DNA of 64,000 bases, from contig OX465587.1 in NCBI GenBank assembly GCA_950022655.1, positions 24,617,716-24,681,715 of the forward strand. Reading direction: 5' to 3'. A program made the position numbers and the translations under genes. The notes below the pieces were generated by a model. The model was not told where the DNA came from. It saw only the letters and a list, made by a program, of their open reading frames with translations, and did not search any database. This document shows positions 11,715-24,360 of this stretch, piece after piece. Positions within the stretch are counted from its first letter, which is position 1; each line of letters opens with the position of its first letter. The stretch is from Alentia gelatinosa (lineage: Eukaryota; Annelida; Polychaeta; Phyllodocida; Polynoidae).

Positions 11715-12028
11715 GGGACCTTAATCAGGTGCTGGCCACAGTTGCGAAATAGATTTTTTGCTATGAAGAGAATAATTGGATAAGTACTTCAGGCGTTATT
11801 TCTACATTTTAGAATTTAATGCAGACTTTTTATAAAACTGGTTTATCGAATCTGTGGGCTTGTAGGTCATGTCTGACCTGTTTTACGCAGATACAAAAAG
11901 AGGCATACATAAAACAGTGCAGTACCATAAACGTGTGGTGATAACCATTTGGAAATTTGCTGTTTCCATTGATTATCATATTCCGTTCGCTACGTTGCAT
12001 AATTATATAGAACTGTATCGAGAATTGT
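11715..12028. other. Unassigned segment
   Basis: Nothing recognisable beyond AT-rich sequence leading into foldback element E1. Confidence 0.4.
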
Positions 12029-12350
12029 ATAAATAGACAATACGAGTTTGGATGGGCCGCAATCGTCATCGAGGCGAAGCCGAGTGACGATTACGACCCA
12101 TCCAAGCGAGTGGAGTTTTGTCTATTTTATGATTCAAGTACGGTTCTGGATTTATCTCACCCCTTTTTATGACATTAAATATCATCAAAATTTCACAATA
12201 ATTAGAATATACTTAGCAAATCCATATGACGTCGTCTCCAATTCACTACGCCACGGCCGTGGTGTATTATTGTCACTCTACGGGGGTGATCGTTGTGTAT
12301 TTTTTTCTAATGTTATTCCTGTGGCTAAATTTGTACCAGGGGTGAGATAA
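12029..12350 (+). mobile_element. Modular foldback element E1 (TCTCACCCC subfamily)
   Basis: Inverted arms ATAAATAGACAA / TTGTCTATTTTAT and GGATGGGC / GACCCATCC close on a hairpin with apex ATCGAGGCGAAGCCGAG followed by TGACGAT. After the hairpin come TTATCTCACCCC, a spacer with the mini-palindrome CGCCACGGCCGTGGTGT, and GGGGTGAGATAA. This is the same architecture as E2-E10 but with the boundary pair changed on both sides. No ORF. Confidence 0.75.
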
Positions 12351-12916
12351 TGCTAAATACACACCTTGAAATACGCCGTTGAATCATTGTTACCTACTGT
12401 GGTACGATGAGTTTCACAGTTTGACGTCATCATGTCACAACTCCAAGGTAATTCAAAATAGTTGGATTTTACTCAATATATAAAAAAGAACTGTTATCTT
12501 GTTGTAATTTCGATGGAAAATATCATCAAAATATTCGGATTATTTCATTAAAAAGTAGCAATTACTAAAGTTCTGAAATGATGCATCAAGGCCGCATAGC
12601 GTATTACGCCCCGAAATGCCTCGAGGCAACATAGCGCAGCCCAAGGTATAACTGCGCCAAGAATGTACGGGCGGCCAGATCAATTCAATGTTGGTGTAAG
12701 GAGTTTGTTAGCTGAAGCTGATAATGTGTGTATAGGGGATTGTGGATAAAGCTTTTTATCTTTTATCTATTACATTGTTGTATATCTACGCTGACGTATG
12801 TATGGAAACACAGTAGATACCGCCTATACGAGCATCTATGCCATTATGTAAATATTGATAACCCCACATGTTCATCCTATGAAGATTAATGCCTATATTA
12901 TGGAGGAAACCTATGA

Positions 12917-13193
12917 AAGTTTAGGGTCTGAGCTCGTATCCCATCGAGTTTGAATCACGTAGTAATTCACAAGGCGAAACCGCGTGAATTACGTAGTGAT
13001 GGGATCGAGATGGGATCGAGCTCTGACCCTAAACTTGAATTGGTTTCTGAATTTATCTCACCCTTAACATTGACTAATGGGCTAACATTTGGCATAATCC
13101 CCTATTGGATGTTTTTCCTAAATATCTAATGGGCGTTAGATACGAGTTCCCAATGTTAAGTCTATGGAGAAAAAATACCAGGGGTGAGTTAAA
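12917..13193 (+). mobile_element. Modular foldback element E2 (TCTCACCC subfamily)
   Basis: Arms AAGTTTAGGGTCTGAGCTCG and CGAGCTCTGACCCTAAACTT pair, and a second pair GTAATTCAC / GTGAATTAC closes on apex AAGGCGAAACCGC. The spacer runs from TTATCTCACCC to GGGGTGAGTTAAA and contains the shared CAATGTTAAGTCTATGG. The arm word CTCGTATCCC reappears inverted in the spacer as GATACGAGTTCCC. Confidence 0.75.
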
Positions 13194-13214
13194 TATTGAA
13201 TACCACCGTTGGTT

Positions 13215-13513
13215 TTTATCGTAAAACTGGATGAGATTTAATCTTGGCCACCGTATGCCACGACTGGAGTTTGGCATAGTGATTTCACGAGGCGATGCCG
13301 AGTGATGTCCGGAGCCAAAACTCCAGGAGTGGAATGCGGTGGCCATGATTAAAACGAATCAGGTTTTGATTTTATCCTACCCTGTCTCCTCGAATATTAT
13401 GTGATAAACATTCTGTATGCCACTAGTGCATATAAAACTCCGTATGCCAGGTAGCGTGGCATACGGAAACTCAATGTTAAGCCTATGGGATTTTATATAA
13501 GGGGTAGGATAAA
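13215..13513 (+). mobile_element. Modular foldback element E3 (TCCTACCC subfamily, CCGTATGCCA arms)
   Basis: Arms with TTGGCCACCGTATGCCAC and, on the other side, GGAATGCGGTGGCCA fold over apex TTCACGAGGCGATGCCGAG. The boundary TTATCCTACCC opens a spacer with CCGTATGCCA and TGGCATACGG, then CTCAATGTTAAGCCTATGGG and GGGGTAGGATAA. Copies E7 and E9 belong to the same arm family. Confidence 0.8.
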
Positions 13514-13599
13514 TACAACTACGCGACGATCACAAATCCTGATACAACACTGGCTGCTGGAGAAACGGAGGAAAAACCTAAATTAGCCTCATCTGACAC

Positions 13600-14420
13600 C
13601 CAATGCCGTCCCGATGTGTTCCCCTCTTCTCGTCAAGGTCGAATCTGCGTGAGAACACACGTGAGGTCAGGCGAGATCCGAGAGAGACCTGACCAATCAC
13701 AGGCCTCGTCTTATACGGCTGCCGGTACTGGAAGGCGGAGGTCGGCCATCTTCGTATCGTCGTCAAGCAGTGGCATTACACGCAGGGTGCTCCATGGAAT
13801 ATCTAACGATGCCACAACCCTGCCGGTATTAAGTCTATAACTCTGTACTGAGCAGTCACATTTCCGCGCCTATTCACGCAAATAACCACTGTAATTTAAA
13901 CACATTATTGGCGCCTAATCGTGTTCCTTCTCCTATCAATTGCAGTCTTTCAGCGCCGTGCGCCGCCACTATATGATATTACGCCGCCCATTCAAACAGC
14001 AAAGCAGCCGGGCAGACGACAATGACGACTTTCCCGCGCTTTTCATGGCGAGAAAGCTCCGAGCCCGCTAGACGGAGCCACCAGGGAGAGACGCACGGGG
14101 TTGATTGCGGATGGAGAACCAATTAGAAACGAAAAGCAAATCTGGCCACAGTCTGTCAGAACCAAACATCAATGGCGCCCGTCCCCTATGACGCTGCCAC
14201 TTCCCCCCTCCCCTCCCAAAACCTCCCGCCATCCACACCAAACGCGCACGCACGCTTGCAGACGTGCGATTAGACCTACCCACCCATCAGCCTTCCCGCC
14301 GAAAGCCGGGAGAGTCAGCGGACGTTATACGTTTTCCAATCACGTATCAGTGTACTATCCGCGCTGTATTGAGGGCTTGGGGTTGGGTGGGGCAGGCACC
14401 GCCGCTCCAGCATCGATACC
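13600..14420. promoter_or_regulatory. CpG-rich segment, possible promoter region
   Basis: CpG density rises well above the surroundings between about 13.6 and 14.4 kb, with GACCAATCAC near 13690 and AACCAATTAG near 14118 as CCAAT-like words. No first exon can be picked with confidence on either strand. It may be a promoter or only a CpG-rich patch. Confidence 0.3.
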
Positions 14421-14719
14421 GACAATAGCAATCTGAAAATTGCTTTATCTGTTGGGTGCGGTCAGTGACTTTGCCTTCAGGGGGGTTGTAGTACTGGGCT
14501 TAACTTGGAAGTAATTGGACAAATACTCTCGTGTCCGCCGGCATGTTTCGTAACCATACAGGCGGTGTCTGTGAGATGATCCAGCCCACAGAATGCAGAC
14601 TATGTGTGATTGTATTAACCCTTCAGGCACGATGACTGCTAGCTGATACTATAGGCTGATGGAAGAAGAACAAAGGCAGATTATGCAGATAAAGCAATGT
14701 AACTGTGTATCAAATGAAT

Positions 14720-15004
14720 ATTATCAAGAGACCTCACGAGTTTGAATCTGAGTTTATTTATGCCACGCATTTTGTTGGCTCCATAATTTCACGAGTCAAA
14801 GACGAGTGACATTCCGGAGCCAACAAAATGAGTGGCATAAATAAGCTCCAACTCAAACGAGTGGCGTCTAGATTTTATCCTACCCCATTTCCATATTTTT
14901 TCAGTATCAGAAAGTAGTGGCATAAACAACACTTTATGTCACTACCCGTGACATAAACAAATCCCATTTTAAGCCTAAGGGTTTTTTATTAGGGGTAGGA
15001 TAAT
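14720..15004 (+). mobile_element. Modular foldback element E4 (TTTATGCCAC arms)
   Basis: The left arm (GAGTTTATTTATGCCAC, TTTTGTTGGCTCC) pairs with a right arm (GGAGCCAACAAAATG, GTGGCATAAATAAGCTC) over the apex TCACGAGTCAAAGACGAGTGA. The spacer lies between TTATCCTACCCC and GGGGTAGGATAA and holds GTGGCATAAAC, TTTATGTCAC and GTGACATAAAC. E6 and E8 are close copies on the other strand. Confidence 0.85.
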
Positions 15005-17450
15005 ATAGCATACATCAGGTAGAAAGATATCTGGTGATTTATTTACAAGCACACTGGTCATGTTTGCGAGAATGTATTTGGACACAGTTTACAGCTCGGT
15101 AGGTAGTGTACCAAATGGTTGAATATATCATGTTTTTTTAAGGAGTTCTTTGGTGATCTTTATTTTGAATGTACCACATGTGGCCCTTTTCTGTTGGGAT
15201 ATTTGTTTTAAATGATTATCAAACTGTGATTATCAAATTATTTCTAATACAAGATAAACCAATTACTTTTATTCTGGTTCGTAACCCAACACTGGTATTT
15301 ATGGGCTATATTTGGTTAATCTCACTTTGGGCTAAATTAACCCCCTCACCCCCACCCCTCAACCCCATATCTCACAAGGTGAAACTAATTTGATCACCTT
15401 CAACACCCCTTTAGTGCCATACCATGCCTGATGAGCCAATCCCAGGAGAACACAAAAAATGCAAACTATTTTCGTCGGCCCATGGAAACGAGCCTTATTT
15501 TGGGCATTGTTTTCTTAGCCAAAATTCTTTTTTATCGGTTATGCCATTAGTTTCCAGGCATTTCCCCTGGCAACACAGGGAGAGCAGGTGTGAAATCACC
15601 TTGTGATGTCACACTCACCAGTACTCATGGTTACGGTGGTAAGGTGAAGATCGTTTACTGTTATTCAAGGTAGCATCAGCATAAGGAACGGGCGTCGCCT
15701 CGTCATACATCAGAATATATCGTGTTCACAATAGATAATTTCTTAAGCAGTTTTGTGAAACATGTTCTATTGTGTTCAGTCAGAGATTAAAGAGCTAGAT
15801 GTGCTGCTGTCTCGTGGAGTATACACTTCACATCGATATTGGACCATCAGGTAGTATTTCGGGTTACATATGTACATAATGTTATCAATCAGAACAACTC
15901 AATGTACATGAACATATTTACATTTATCATATCATTATATACCCATGCAGTATATTTGATAATTACGCACTGTTGCTCCTCACACAGTATAAATTGTATG
16001 CTGAACCCTGTGCAGTACACTGTTATACTGAACACGTTGAAACATTAGCAGTGTGTGGCCTTCACGTAGAAATGTCGTTTATGCCAATATATGATAAGAT
16101 TTGATTAATTTTGGGTATATGATAAATATATAACGATCTACAATGCTTGTACATGCTACAATCCTCGGTGAGAATTGATGTTTTTACATAACTCGGCCTG
16201 GGACCTCGTTCTGTAAAAAGCAACAATTCTCCGTCTTGTTCTGTACAGCATGGTCAGGTCGTTCTATATAAATATATTCAAATGGTTGTAGTATCACATT
16301 AACCCTATTTATCTTTCAACCGTTTTCCATGTGTCCCTGCATATTTACAACTATAAAATCAGAGCTAAATCTCTTATCAGCGTCTTAGATGTACATCAAT
16401 CCTTCAACGAATCAAATTTTCCGTGATAAATTCAGGTGAATATAGATTATGTCTTATTCACCAAAGGGGTCGCCCATTCACACCCTCATCCACATGTAAA
16501 CAACAAGTTTTCGATTCGATTACAATTCAATGCCCACGTAATTCCAACCTATCATAACGATAATCGTGGGATTGCGACCATCTCTTTGAGCCACGTTTCA
16601 CCCTTCGTCAGCACACTTACGACCTCTGGTGGCTGTCACGCATACTTCCTGATTGCGTCCAGCCTATTGTATCCCAGGTTAATAACAACTGCTGGATGAT
16701 ATCTCTAGACCCAGCATGCCTTATCTCCGATTCCCGCCATATTCTGCCTGCTGACTTGCGCCGCCACCGTAGAGACCACCTTATCTATCTCACGGTCACT
16801 TTGTCATCCGGTGGGCACCCTTCATTATTTACCCTGGCCACAGAGGGTACGGCATTGGGCCCCGGTGGGTAAACTCCCCCTCCTCCACTCACCTCCACAC
16901 CACCACTGGAGGAAAGACGCCTCCACCAGGAAAACAATGGGCAGGGTAGGGAGGCTGGGGAGTCCGGACTCAGGGTCAGGGCTTGACGATCTGCCGATAT
17001 GGTTCCACTTTAGGAGGAGTGAGTGTTTCGATGGAGAGGGAATTATCGTCGTGTGATTCGTGAAGGCAATAGCAACAAACAAGGAAAAGTCGCAGCAACT
17101 ATCTACCTCAAGGCAGATTCTCCTCCTGATCGTTCATTGATAAGGCAACTAATCTTTAGATATTATCAGTAAGTTGTTGTTGTTTAGAATGTTGTTGTGG
17201 AAAGATAGGTTGGGCGTCAGGTCCTACGGCTACTGAGTGAAATACATGTAACTGTAGTCTTTCATCAACTGCTACTGGGGCAACATTGTGATAGAAAGAT
17301 GTATATCTTTACTAAATTATGAATGCAATTGCACATACAATTTACAAGAGAATCACCTTTCGTTGAGGGTGTTATGCCAATATGAAGAATATACTCCAAT
17401 TCATCTCGCCGACAATAGTTCTTACATTGTTTCTTGTAATACCATTTTAA
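15005..17450. other. Unassigned intergenic segment
   Basis: No gene or repeat end is supported. Open frames are short; the GC-rich part at 16.81-17.06 kb is open on both strands but shows no domain. Confidence 0.5.
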
Positions 17451-17745
17451 AGGCGGGCGTCCACCAACCACGACAAGGCTACGACCATGGCATTCCGACA
17501 AGGTCCACGACAGGCCTACGATTGGAGGAGTTGTCGTAGCCTTGTCGTGGTTGGTGGACCCCAGTTACCGACAAGAGTCTACGACAAGGCCACGACAGGC
17601 TGCGACTGGGAAGCTTGTCGGGTGCCTTCCGACAAGTTTACGACAAAATCGAACATGTTCCATTTTTCCTACCGCTGGACCTTTGTCGTGGAGTGTCATG
17701 GCGTGTCGGAAGCGTGTCGTAGAGGTCTACGATAGTTAATATATG
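17451..17745. repeat. M-like palindromic element built from CGACAAG words (M4)
   Basis: At 17458-17566 a near-perfect palindrome begins GGCGTCCACCAACCACGACA and ends with its complement. Its tip GGCGTCCACC is shared with M1-M3, but the following word is CGACAAG in place of CGATA. The next 180 bases repeat TCTACGACAAG, CTTGTCG and similar words and end in GTCTACGATAG. Left flank is TTTAA and right flank of the palindrome is GTTA; a clean duplication is not visible. Confidence 0.6.
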
Positions 17746-18414
17746 AATACACCTGAATATATTAATAATATTATGTTCCACATATATAAAAGTATACATT
17801 CATTGAACTACATTATATCAAATGTAAAGTATATACATTATATGCCATTGTATTGGTGGACGACTGGCTGTATAGCACACCATATGGCAGCAGTCAATTA
17901 ATGGTAAGCGGCCTTCGCGTGGTTCAGTGTTGGGAAGCGCCTGTCGTTCACGCCCAACTCTCCTCTCCCCAAACCATATGTAAGTATCGATCCGGAAACC
18001 TTGTGCCCCCGCCGGCAAGACGCCACCTCGCGGCCACTGCCGACTTAATTCGAGAGGTACATTTTTAAGCCGATAAAAATTGCGCCCCTCGCCAACGGCC
18101 ACCAGCATCCTCGTCTGCTCTCGCCCGCCCAAGTATGTGCTTCGATCGATCCTCTGAGGTTCGGACGTGGTCGGTGCGGAAGGCAAAGATGAGAAAAAAT
18201 TCTGGCGTGGAAAATTGACCTGCTATCATCCCGGTGTATATAATTAAATGCAATTTCTTCTCGGTTCGAACGTCGTGTCGCTTCATAGAACAGTGACTGG
18301 GAGCTGCTCGCCAGGAATCCTAGAACAGCTCAGGATCAATGGTCAAGGATGGCACAGGGCACTGGTCAAAGCTGACCCACATCTGCAGTCGCTCGCGTAT
18401 ATATATGTATAAAG
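17746..18414. other. Unassigned segment, partly GC-rich
   Basis: 17.88-18.20 kb is GC-rich and open on both strands, but no domain, splice site pair or RNA structure stands out. Confidence 0.4.
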
Positions 18415-18633
18415 CCGGAGACACACCAAGCGAGTCAAGGTGGCGATCTCTGGAATCGCAAATACAAAATAGTATATATCTGAGATATTTTTTCATAGTA
18501 ATATCTCCCACGGATAATTTAGCGTATCAGAAGCAATAATCAAGGGAAATATGAAATAATAGCTCACATATACACGCCATTTCGTGTTGGCGATTCCAGA
18601 AATCGCTGCCTTTCTCGCTTGGTGTGTCTCCGG
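18415..18633. repeat. Foldback of about 220 bp with CCGGAGACACACCAAGCGAG arms
   Basis: The left arm CCGGAGACACACCAAGCGAG pairs with CTCGCTTGGTGTGTCTCCGG at the right end, and an inner pair GGCGATCTCTGGAATCGC / GGCGATTCCAGAAATCGC extends it. The loop is AT-rich. It sits about 110 bases left of E6. Confidence 0.75.
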
Positions 18634-18746
18634 TATGAAGCTTCACAATACTCTGCCTACCCGACATCTCCCACACTCACCAATGCGCCAGGTATTATTT
18701 CATCATAAATACCATAATCAACCCACACACCCACCCGTAAAATACT

Positions 18747-19030
18747 TTATCCTACCCCTAATAAAAAACGCCATAGGTTTAACATGGGATTTGTTTATTT
18801 CACGGGCATGACATAAAGTGTTGTTTATGCCACTACTTTCTGATACTGAAAAAATATGGAAACAGGGTAGGATAAAATCTAGACGCCGCTCGTTTGAGTT
18901 TGAGCTTATTTATGCCACTCATTTTGTTGGCTCTGTAATGCCACTCGTCTTCGACTCGTGAAATTATGGAGCCAACAAAATGGGTGGCATAAATAAACTC
19001 AGACTCAAACACGTGACGTCTCTTGATATT
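18747..19030 (-). mobile_element. Modular foldback element E6 (TTTATGCCAC arms)
   Basis: On the minus strand this has the E4 layout: hairpin with GACTCAAAC / GTTTGAGTT arms and TTTTGTTGGCTCC stems, apex CGAGTCGAAGACGAGTG, boundary TTATCCTACCC, spacer with GTGGCATAAAC, and GGGGTAGGATAA. Confidence 0.85.
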
Positions 19031-19275
19031 ATGACCATCTCTATACTTCTCGAGTCCACAGACACTATTCACCATATAAAGCACCTACTCCTCGAACTCC
19101 CGTACACTAGCCTGCCCACACACCACCTCCTAAGAGAGTGTCCGTACACGAGTCTCCACACAACCTTGTCATACAAACAGCCAACGCTGAATACTCAAGT
19201 TTTATATAAGAGAAAGTGTGTACCACATAACCTATTTCCCTAGTTTTTTCCAAGATGGGTTCGTCTAGGACATCA

Positions 19276-19584
19276 GGGACCTGTTTCACTAGACAGTGAC
19301 ATGTCTAGATGGCGTCTAGATGGTGTGTCCGGTTTCATAAGAACTAGACATTAGATTTCGTTTTGTCCGTTCTTGCTTGCACTGTTGGTGCCGCTTTTCA
19401 TATCCGTCTAACACTTTTGTCACAGAACTAGTGAAACAGGTCCATGATGTGTCTAGCTTTGTCTAATTCTTATGTTTGGGGTCTGTATTTCCTAAGGGCA
19501 GCTACTTGTGGTGTCACGAAACTAGACAAACCCAATGTCTGTATGGTGTCACAGACATGTCACGAGACTAGTGAAACAGGTCCC
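19276..19584. mobile_element. MITE-like element with GGGACCTGTTTCACTAG ends
   Basis: The left end GGGACCTGTTTCACTAG is matched in inverse at 19568-19584, and the similarity runs about 35 bases in through GTGACATGTCT. A second copy of the right end lies inside at 19428-19443, so two elements may be nested or share a left end. No duplication is obvious and there is no ORF. Confidence 0.6.
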
Positions 19585-19993
19585 AGGTCTATAAGTGTGT
19601 CCATTGTTCTATTGATAGTCCTGAGGCCAAGACGCCATGACACCATGCATTGAAAGCTCCATTTGGTTAGGTACTCCAATATCCTTTTACAGAAATACTG
19701 AACAAGTGGGTTTATTTGACTGTAAGATTATTTCCCTTTGCAAGGCCTTCAAGTGGTACGGTCACAGAGTTAATGTATGCATCCATATGATGGAATTACA
19801 GGTACACATACTAGATGATCTATATGTCATATAGATGATACCTCACAGAGGCACAGAACATATAACCAAAAGGTAATCATGATGGAAAAGACTTGGGGCA
19901 TGACCTAAAATGGATCTGGTGAGTAACACCGCAACTGCCAATAACTGGTCCGCGAAGATGCACATACAACCTTGAACATTATAAAAATTACAA

Positions 19994-20340
19994 TTTTTTT
20001 TTTTTTTTTTTGAATTGCGAGTCAGTGGCTACGGCCATTCCACTTCTACACGTGCACCCCCCTCCCACAGACGTAGCCTACCTCGGTGATTACACCGAGC
20101 CCGCGGGTACACACACACAGGCCGGCTAACCCCTGGGTGTCATTTCTCATTCCGCCTCGCCTGCTGTTGAGCATAGCCAACTGTGTTTTTGACACAGCCC
20201 GTTTGAAGCCCGTCCCCCTGGAGGACCCCTCCACGGTGCCCCACGTACTTAGCAATCTACAGGGCCCCTCCAGAGGCCCCACACTGGAGGAAGAAAGCGA
20301 GGCGCCCGGGAGGCCTCACGGGGCTCCGGAGACTTGACTT
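19994..20340 (-). repeat. Possible retroposed sequence on the minus strand with a poly-A tail
   Basis: A run of 18 T on the plus strand (19994-20011) borders a GC-rich segment of about 330 bases. Read on the minus strand this is a GC-rich body ending in poly-A, as in SINEs or processed retrocopies. No clear A and B box and no ORF of a known family were found. Confidence 0.3.
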
Positions 20341-20344
20341 CTTT

Positions 20345-23300
20345 AATTTCCTCCTGAGTGTAGAGAGAAGGGTCTAAGCGCTGGTTGGTTTCAAGTGAAA
20401 ATTTAAGATGACAACTCGTTGGCCTTTTCTTTGGCCTAGTGTGAGGCCGACAGGAGAGGATACGAAGGCCTGCGGAATCTTCTCGCAAGGATAGTATTGC
20501 ATGGCCAGCCCGAGTGTGCAATGCAACTGCAGCGTTTGAAAAGCTTTTTTGATTTTAATGGGCTTCAAATGCGACCTTAACTTATTCTTTTTATACCACC
20601 ACAAGATTTTATGTGTGATTTGGATTATGTCTTCCAGTATTTTCCCCTTTTAATCCCAAGGGAAATACTAAGGTCGAACCAAAGACATTACGGGTTTTAC
20701 TATACAGAATCGTTTTACACAGAGCCAGAGTTTAGTGTAAATTGCAGTGAGATTATCTTCTCAGTGTCATAGAACGTTTCCAATTAGCATTTCCTCCTTT
20801 AAGGCTTGTGGAACCCATGAAATTATTTGTTGTGCTTCCATGCAATGCTTTTACTGTTTATTTGGCACTCCCAGCAAGACATCTGAAATATAGATTCAAT
20901 GAGAGGTGATCTCTTTTGTTAATCTATACATGATTCAGTGTAAAATATTTATCGTTTAATGGTGGCCTCCAAGTGTCTAAGGTTTGGTTTCTAGGCTTCG
21001 TTGAATCGATTCACAGTGAGACCAGAAAACGGTTATTTACTAATCTTCCATGAGCGATGATGCATAACAGAACTACTTCCGTAGCTAACTCAGGATTACC
21101 AATCTCAGTTAATATAAATATATCAATCATATATCAATTATTTATCATTAACATATATATGCATGTATATATATATATATATATATATGTATCTTCCCCA
21201 TGCTATTGTATGTACTAAATTATTTGCTTCGCTTATTGTAGTAGTTAGCCATATATAATAAGAGCGATCGTTCTCATTCTACCACTACCAACATGCAGAA
21301 GGTAATGTACAACCGTCTTATATGTGAGATGAAGCATGTTCAATACAAGAACATCCTAATACCTGTTGCGTGCCTATTCACTGACTGTGCTCTTCAGGTA
21401 TAACACCAAGATATACTGACCAACTTTCGCAACTGACAAGGCGTAAATATCGCCCTGCTTCAGTTCAGGCATAAGTGGTTGTGTATTGTGAGGGGGCTGT
21501 AATCTTCAGCTGGTCGAGCAAAATGTTAGATGGAAGATTCTCCACACAACAGACATACCTCAGTTAAAAAGCATCGTCTTCAGGCGGCTACCTGCCCACG
21601 TGCAGTCGGCCACATCGCGCCATCGTGGTCTCAGAAGTATTCCCCGGCAACTTATTTTTCCGCATGGATGGCGATAACCTTCACAGTAGACAGGTGTGTG
21701 GGATGTATGGAGGACATTCTCTGGGAACCAGGTGTGCAGAATCATCAGGCAGAAATAGATTAGGATAAAAGAGATAGCAGACCGGATTAATTTTCTGCGC
21801 AGGAATTACTCAGTTGGAGAACAACATGCAGACTTTGCGTCCCCATGCGATTTCAGTATTTTATCCAAGATATTTGGGTATTGAACCAGAAATATGATGA
21901 TAATAAATGTACTAAGTAAAATGTTCATTAGATATAGAATGTCGATGGATGTTACCATCGGAGATGAGAAATATCTCCCTTATCATATGGATAAGACCAC
22001 TAGCATTTTAGTAAAGTACACATACTCACAGGCAAGGCTGTTATTGGGGGTACCACATTAACTCTATAATAAATTTATTTCTGTATTCCGATGCTCTTGA
22101 GAAATAATCAAACTTGTATCGGAATGCAAGACAGACTGATTATTTTTTTCAAAAGTTCCCAAACTATATTTACGTGCTATGAGTGCGTGTGATTTGGCTT
22201 TGAAATCTGAAGGTTTAACCTTTGAGGTGATGAAATTTGTTTCGTTCTGTATCATTTGTCTTGGATTACGGGGATTGGAACTTCAGACCATGGCAGCTAT
22301 ATTGGAATAATGAGTAATCAGCTGGTGTAATAATTTCCCAAGACGTCATTATAATCTTTTGATATTCTTTTATTCTCTTAATGACATGTAACTAAGTGAG
22401 CTGATATTATTTATGGGATGGGCATATTGGTGTTATGTGAGGGCTCATAAATAAGACCTATCTTGAATGGCCGTCAGGAGTGGGCCACCTCTTCTAATCC
22501 AGTGATTCAATGTTCTCCAATAGAATAAAAGGAGTGCAGCGAACCATGTAGCAATCAAATACTGAATGATTAATGTTCAGCATTGAATATATAGACCGGT
22601 GACGCACCTATTAATCTTTAATTTAATTAAAGCATGCTTGATCACATTGTTCACCACATGTGTCTTTGCACATGACTGTACCTGTTCATTTTCCTACAGG
22701 CCTCCATCCGTGATTGCTCTCTACACAGGAGGAATCGGTGGGAGTAAAAACCGGGAGTGGGGGCTGGCCGCGAACCCACCCGGCTGATACACCTAGAGAG
22801 CAGGGAGATTGGCCACCTGTCAGTCCAACGAATTCCCCAGCACAGATCTCTGTCCCACAGTTCCCCAGCTGCCCAGCAGATGGCGGGTCGGGCATGGTGG
22901 CGTGGCACAACACTATGACTTGAGAATCGGCAGCTGGTCGTACCCGCCACCACCGCTAATGCAACATAAAAAGACAGCTGGGGGACTTGAAAGCGCGTGT
23001 GTGAGGAAGGCTGGAACCAGCACCATCGTTTGGTATAGCGATAGCGCCTGGGCTGAAAGAGACTGATAGAGTGCTCTCCAAGAACAAGCGAAAGTCTTGT
23101 AATAAGTTGCTGGGTGGGGAGACTGTTCAGAGGGTGCTCTGTGGGAGTGTAAAGGTGGTTTATGGGCATTGAGTTGGCGCCAAATAGACGTATAAGATAT
23201 GGATGCCAGGGGACCATGCCCCCCCCCCCCCCCCCCCCACCCGGTCCGCTTTTAAAAGAAAGGGGGTTCATTTTATCCATTTCTACCCATAACCTTCATT

Positions 23301-24356
23301 TTTGAAAATATCCCTAAAATTTGAGAGGGGAGAGGCATATGTTCACCTTTCAGTAACACTATACCACAAGTACACCCCGAGGACGGAAAATCCGCCCAGG
23401 TACCCCTTGCCCTCTTCTGATTGGACGTTGGTGTTGGTCGATGTCTCTTTTCATTGGCTAAAATCGCTTATTTACTTAAGACGATATAGTAAGTGTTAGC
23501 CTGGCTGCTTATAAATCTTTTAGTCTAACCACAAAGACTACAAGGGATATCTCTGAATCTTTTGAGTGCGTCTTTCTTGATCTCATAAGCATCATATGAT
23601 AGAATATAAAAAGGAGTAATTATTGCATTCATGATTTGTTATTTCATGTGAAGTTCTATTTGTCAAATCAAATTTAAGTTTTAATCTTTAAATCCTTCTC
23701 ATCCTAGAGGTCAGAGAAACTCCAATTGACAACAGTGTAAACGTTTTATCTTTTATAATCCACTTGATCCGAAATCGCCGTGGAAAACGCATAGGGAGTG
23801 TGTGAGGTTAGAACATCGGTGTATCCTCTTAGGAAAATACATGAAAAAGAGCGTGAAACACCACATAGCATGCAAAGTAGGGCGTCAGACGATCGTTGGG
23901 CATTTTGTCTTTCCTTCAGTAACTTAAATTTGCAATGCTGTAAAATAAATGATACTAAAGAGCGCATCCTCCTCGTAGTTCGCTTACGCTCTGATATTAC
24001 AATGCGATTCGTATTTACGAGTACATGATAATTAGCAATTGTTACCAACATAATGACTTACAAACGTCAGTAAACTAAACAGGTGTTTTCAAACAATTCA
24101 GAACATGATGGAAGAGAAATATAACAACTAATGCCCCTTTTCTATGCGTGTGGAAGGGGGGGGGGGTGTCTTTCCAGCACGAGTCGGTAAGAGTGGAGGT
24201 GATGATATCACAATGTGCAGAAAGTCCACCAGGGGACGTAGGGGATGCCGACTTGCACGACCAGGCAGATGCTAGGAGCGAGTCTGCCGTTAGGGTCATT
24301 AAAACTCACCCAGTTCGCCACAAGTACTATTAACGATGTTTACATCCTGTGCTTTC
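20345..24356. other. Unassigned intergenic segment with simple repeats
   Basis: It contains an (AT)n tract near 21166-21188, a C20 run at 23219-23238 and a G11 run at 24156-24166. A GC-rich patch at 22.69-23.06 kb gives open frames on both strands without a domain. No gene supported. Confidence 0.5.
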
Positions 24357-24360
24357 TTAA

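Noticed and set aside
22651..23280. Minus-strand open frame of 209 codons
   Set aside because: It starts in a poly-Gly run from a C20 tract, has no domain or splice support, and overlaps open frames on the other strand.
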